This document shows positions 5,647 through 6,423 of a stretch of 6,423 nucleotides of DNA, in pieces. A model generated the notes under the pieces. That model searched no databases, was not told where the DNA came from, and saw nothing but the letters and a program-made list of their open reading frames with translations. This DNA comes from CBDCWA01 sp046048295 (lineage in GTDB: Bacteria; Pseudomonadota; Alphaproteobacteria; Rhizobiales; Hyphomicrobiaceae): positions 1 to 6,423 of the forward strand of contig JBJOGJ010000223.1 in the NCBI GenBank assembly GCA_046048295.1. The letters are read 5' to 3'. How positions within the stretch are numbered: the first letter of the stretch is position 1; every line of letters starts with the position of its first letter. Made by a program: the position numbers and the translations under genes.

Positions 5647-6423
5647 ATGGCAGCAGGAGGGGACAATCAGGTTTTCGATCGGGCCCTGCTCAGGGCGCGC
5701 CGCCGTCGCGCGGCTCCGGAGATGGCTTCCGCGGACTTCCTGCTGGCCCATGTTGCCGACGATTTCGGACAGCGCCTGGAAATGATCCGGCGGGAATTTC
5801 CGCTCTGTCTCAACCTCGGCGCCCATCATGGGCTAGTTTCTCGGCGGCTCAGCGGGTGCGCGGGAATACAGACCTTCGTCAACCTGGACGACGTGCCGGA
5901 AGTTCTTGTCGCATGCGACATGCCCAAGGTCGTGGCGGACGAGGAGACGCTGCCTTTTGCGCCTCAGTGTTTCGACCTGATCGTCTCGGGTCTCAAGTTG
6001 CAGTTCGTGAACGATCTGCCTGGGGTGCTGCACCAAGCGCGACAGGTATTGAAACCAGATGGACTGTTCCTCGCGGCGGTGCTCGGACCGGATACGCTGA
6101 AGGAGTTGCGGGCGGCGTTTCTCGATGCGGAGGCAGAGATACTCGGCGGGGTGAGCCCGCGGGTGGCGCCGTTCATCGAAGTGCGGCAAGCGGGAGCACT
6201 GCTGCAGAGAGCGGGCTTTGCTCTACCGGTTGCCGACGCCGAGGCGGTAGTGGTGACCTACGACAGCCCGCTCGGCCTGATGCGTGACCTCAGGGCGATG
6301 GGCGCTGCAAATCCGCTCAAGGACAGATCGAGGCTGCCGACGAGCCGTCGCGTGCTGTCGAGAATGATCGAGATTTATGCGGAGCGATATGCAGACGATG
6401 ACGGGCGCGTGCGTGCGACGTTC
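5647..6423 (+). CDS. NDUFAF5-like class-I methyltransferase-fold protein (3' end missing)
   Basis: This frame is open from the ATG at 5647 to the right edge, 259 codons without a stop, so the C-terminal end lies outside. It matches the alphaproteobacterial BioC-like/NDUFAF5 family: QVFDRALLRARRRRAA at the N-terminus, a degenerate SAM motif I LNLGAHHG (55-62), LPF...FDLIVS (102-114), LQFVNDLPGVL (118-128), LKPDGLFLAA (135-144) and GPDTLKELRAAF. The later blocks GGVSPRVAPF, LLQRAGFALP and LMRDLRAMGAANPL are also family hallmarks. Mitochondrial NDUFAF5 is needed to assemble respiratory complex I and hydroxylates an arginine of the NDUFS7 subunit rather than methylating. A similar role here is inference. 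It could alternatively be a true SAM-dependent methyltransferase. It is divergent from comF with 118 bases between the starts. A GGGAG at 5626-5630 and AAAGGG at 5639-5644 lie upstream, neither ideally spaced; the conserved FDRALL block supports this start. Confidence 0.88.
   Translation, partial: MAAGGDNQVFDRALLRARRRRAAPEMASADFLLAHVADDFGQRLEMIRREFPLCLNLGAHHGLVSRRLSGCAGIQTFVNLDDVPEVLVACDMPKVVADEETLPFAPQCFDLIVSGLKLQFVNDLPGVLHQARQVLKPDGLFLAAVLGPDTLKELRAAFLDAEAEILGGVSPRVAPFIEVRQAGALLQRAGFALPVADAEAVVVTYDSPLGLMRDLRAMGAANPLKDRSRLPTSRRVLSRMIEIYAERYADDDGRVRATF

Noticed and set aside
5833..6189. - strand open frame opposite the NDUFAF5-like gene, and an overlapping + frame at 5856-6287
   Set aside because: The true frame is the one open from 5647 to the window edge, which shows continuous family motifs; the others are shadows.

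Overview
The window looks like ordinary chromosomal core sequence from a GC-rich alphaproteobacterium, most likely of the order Hyphomicrobiales (Rhizobiales). The clues are the protein families present (DUF1178, an alphaproteobacterial-type NDUFAF5-like protein, YafK-type L,D-transpeptidases), the block NDUFAF5-like / comF / grxC / carbon-nitrogen hydrolase / DUF1178, and the strong GC bias at third codon positions. There is no tRNA, rRNA, insertion sequence, phage gene, CRISPR array or other sign of recent transfer.

Left half, + strand: the 3' two thirds of accA (acetyl-CoA carboxylase carboxyltransferase alpha subunit) run off the left edge and end at 608. After a 257-base spacer with a possible promoter come two tandem paralogous exported YkuD/YafK-family L,D-transpeptidase-like proteins (about 866-1783 and 1884-2861). 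Both keep the HG...S.GCYAMTD active-site block but differ in N-terminal export signal and C-terminal tail. They probably act on peptidoglycan or on links between peptidoglycan and outer-membrane proteins.

Middle and right, - strand: a convergent junction (2862-2920) separates these from a leftward block read in the order comF (5528-4725), grxC (4565-4308), a nitrilase-superfamily amidase of the Nit1 type (4278-3415) and a DUF1178 zinc-ribbon-like protein (3418-2921). The last three are tightly packed: 29 bases between grxC and the amidase, and a 4-base ATGA overlap between the amidase and DUF1178. They probably form one transcription unit, with a possible promoter of its own in the 159-base gap after comF. 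Glutaredoxin uses glutathione, and Nit1-type amidases destroy deaminated glutathione, so the pair suggests a small thiol-maintenance unit.

Right edge, + strand: a gene divergent from comF starts at 5647 and is open to the end of the window (259 codons seen). It matches the NDUFAF5 (complex I assembly) / BioC-like class-I methyltransferase-fold family.

No clearly novel system is visible. The points worth a second look are the duplicated L,D-transpeptidase-like pair, the uncharacterised DUF1178 protein coupled to the amidase, the structured grxC leader and the likely non-methyltransferase role of the NDUFAF5-like protein.
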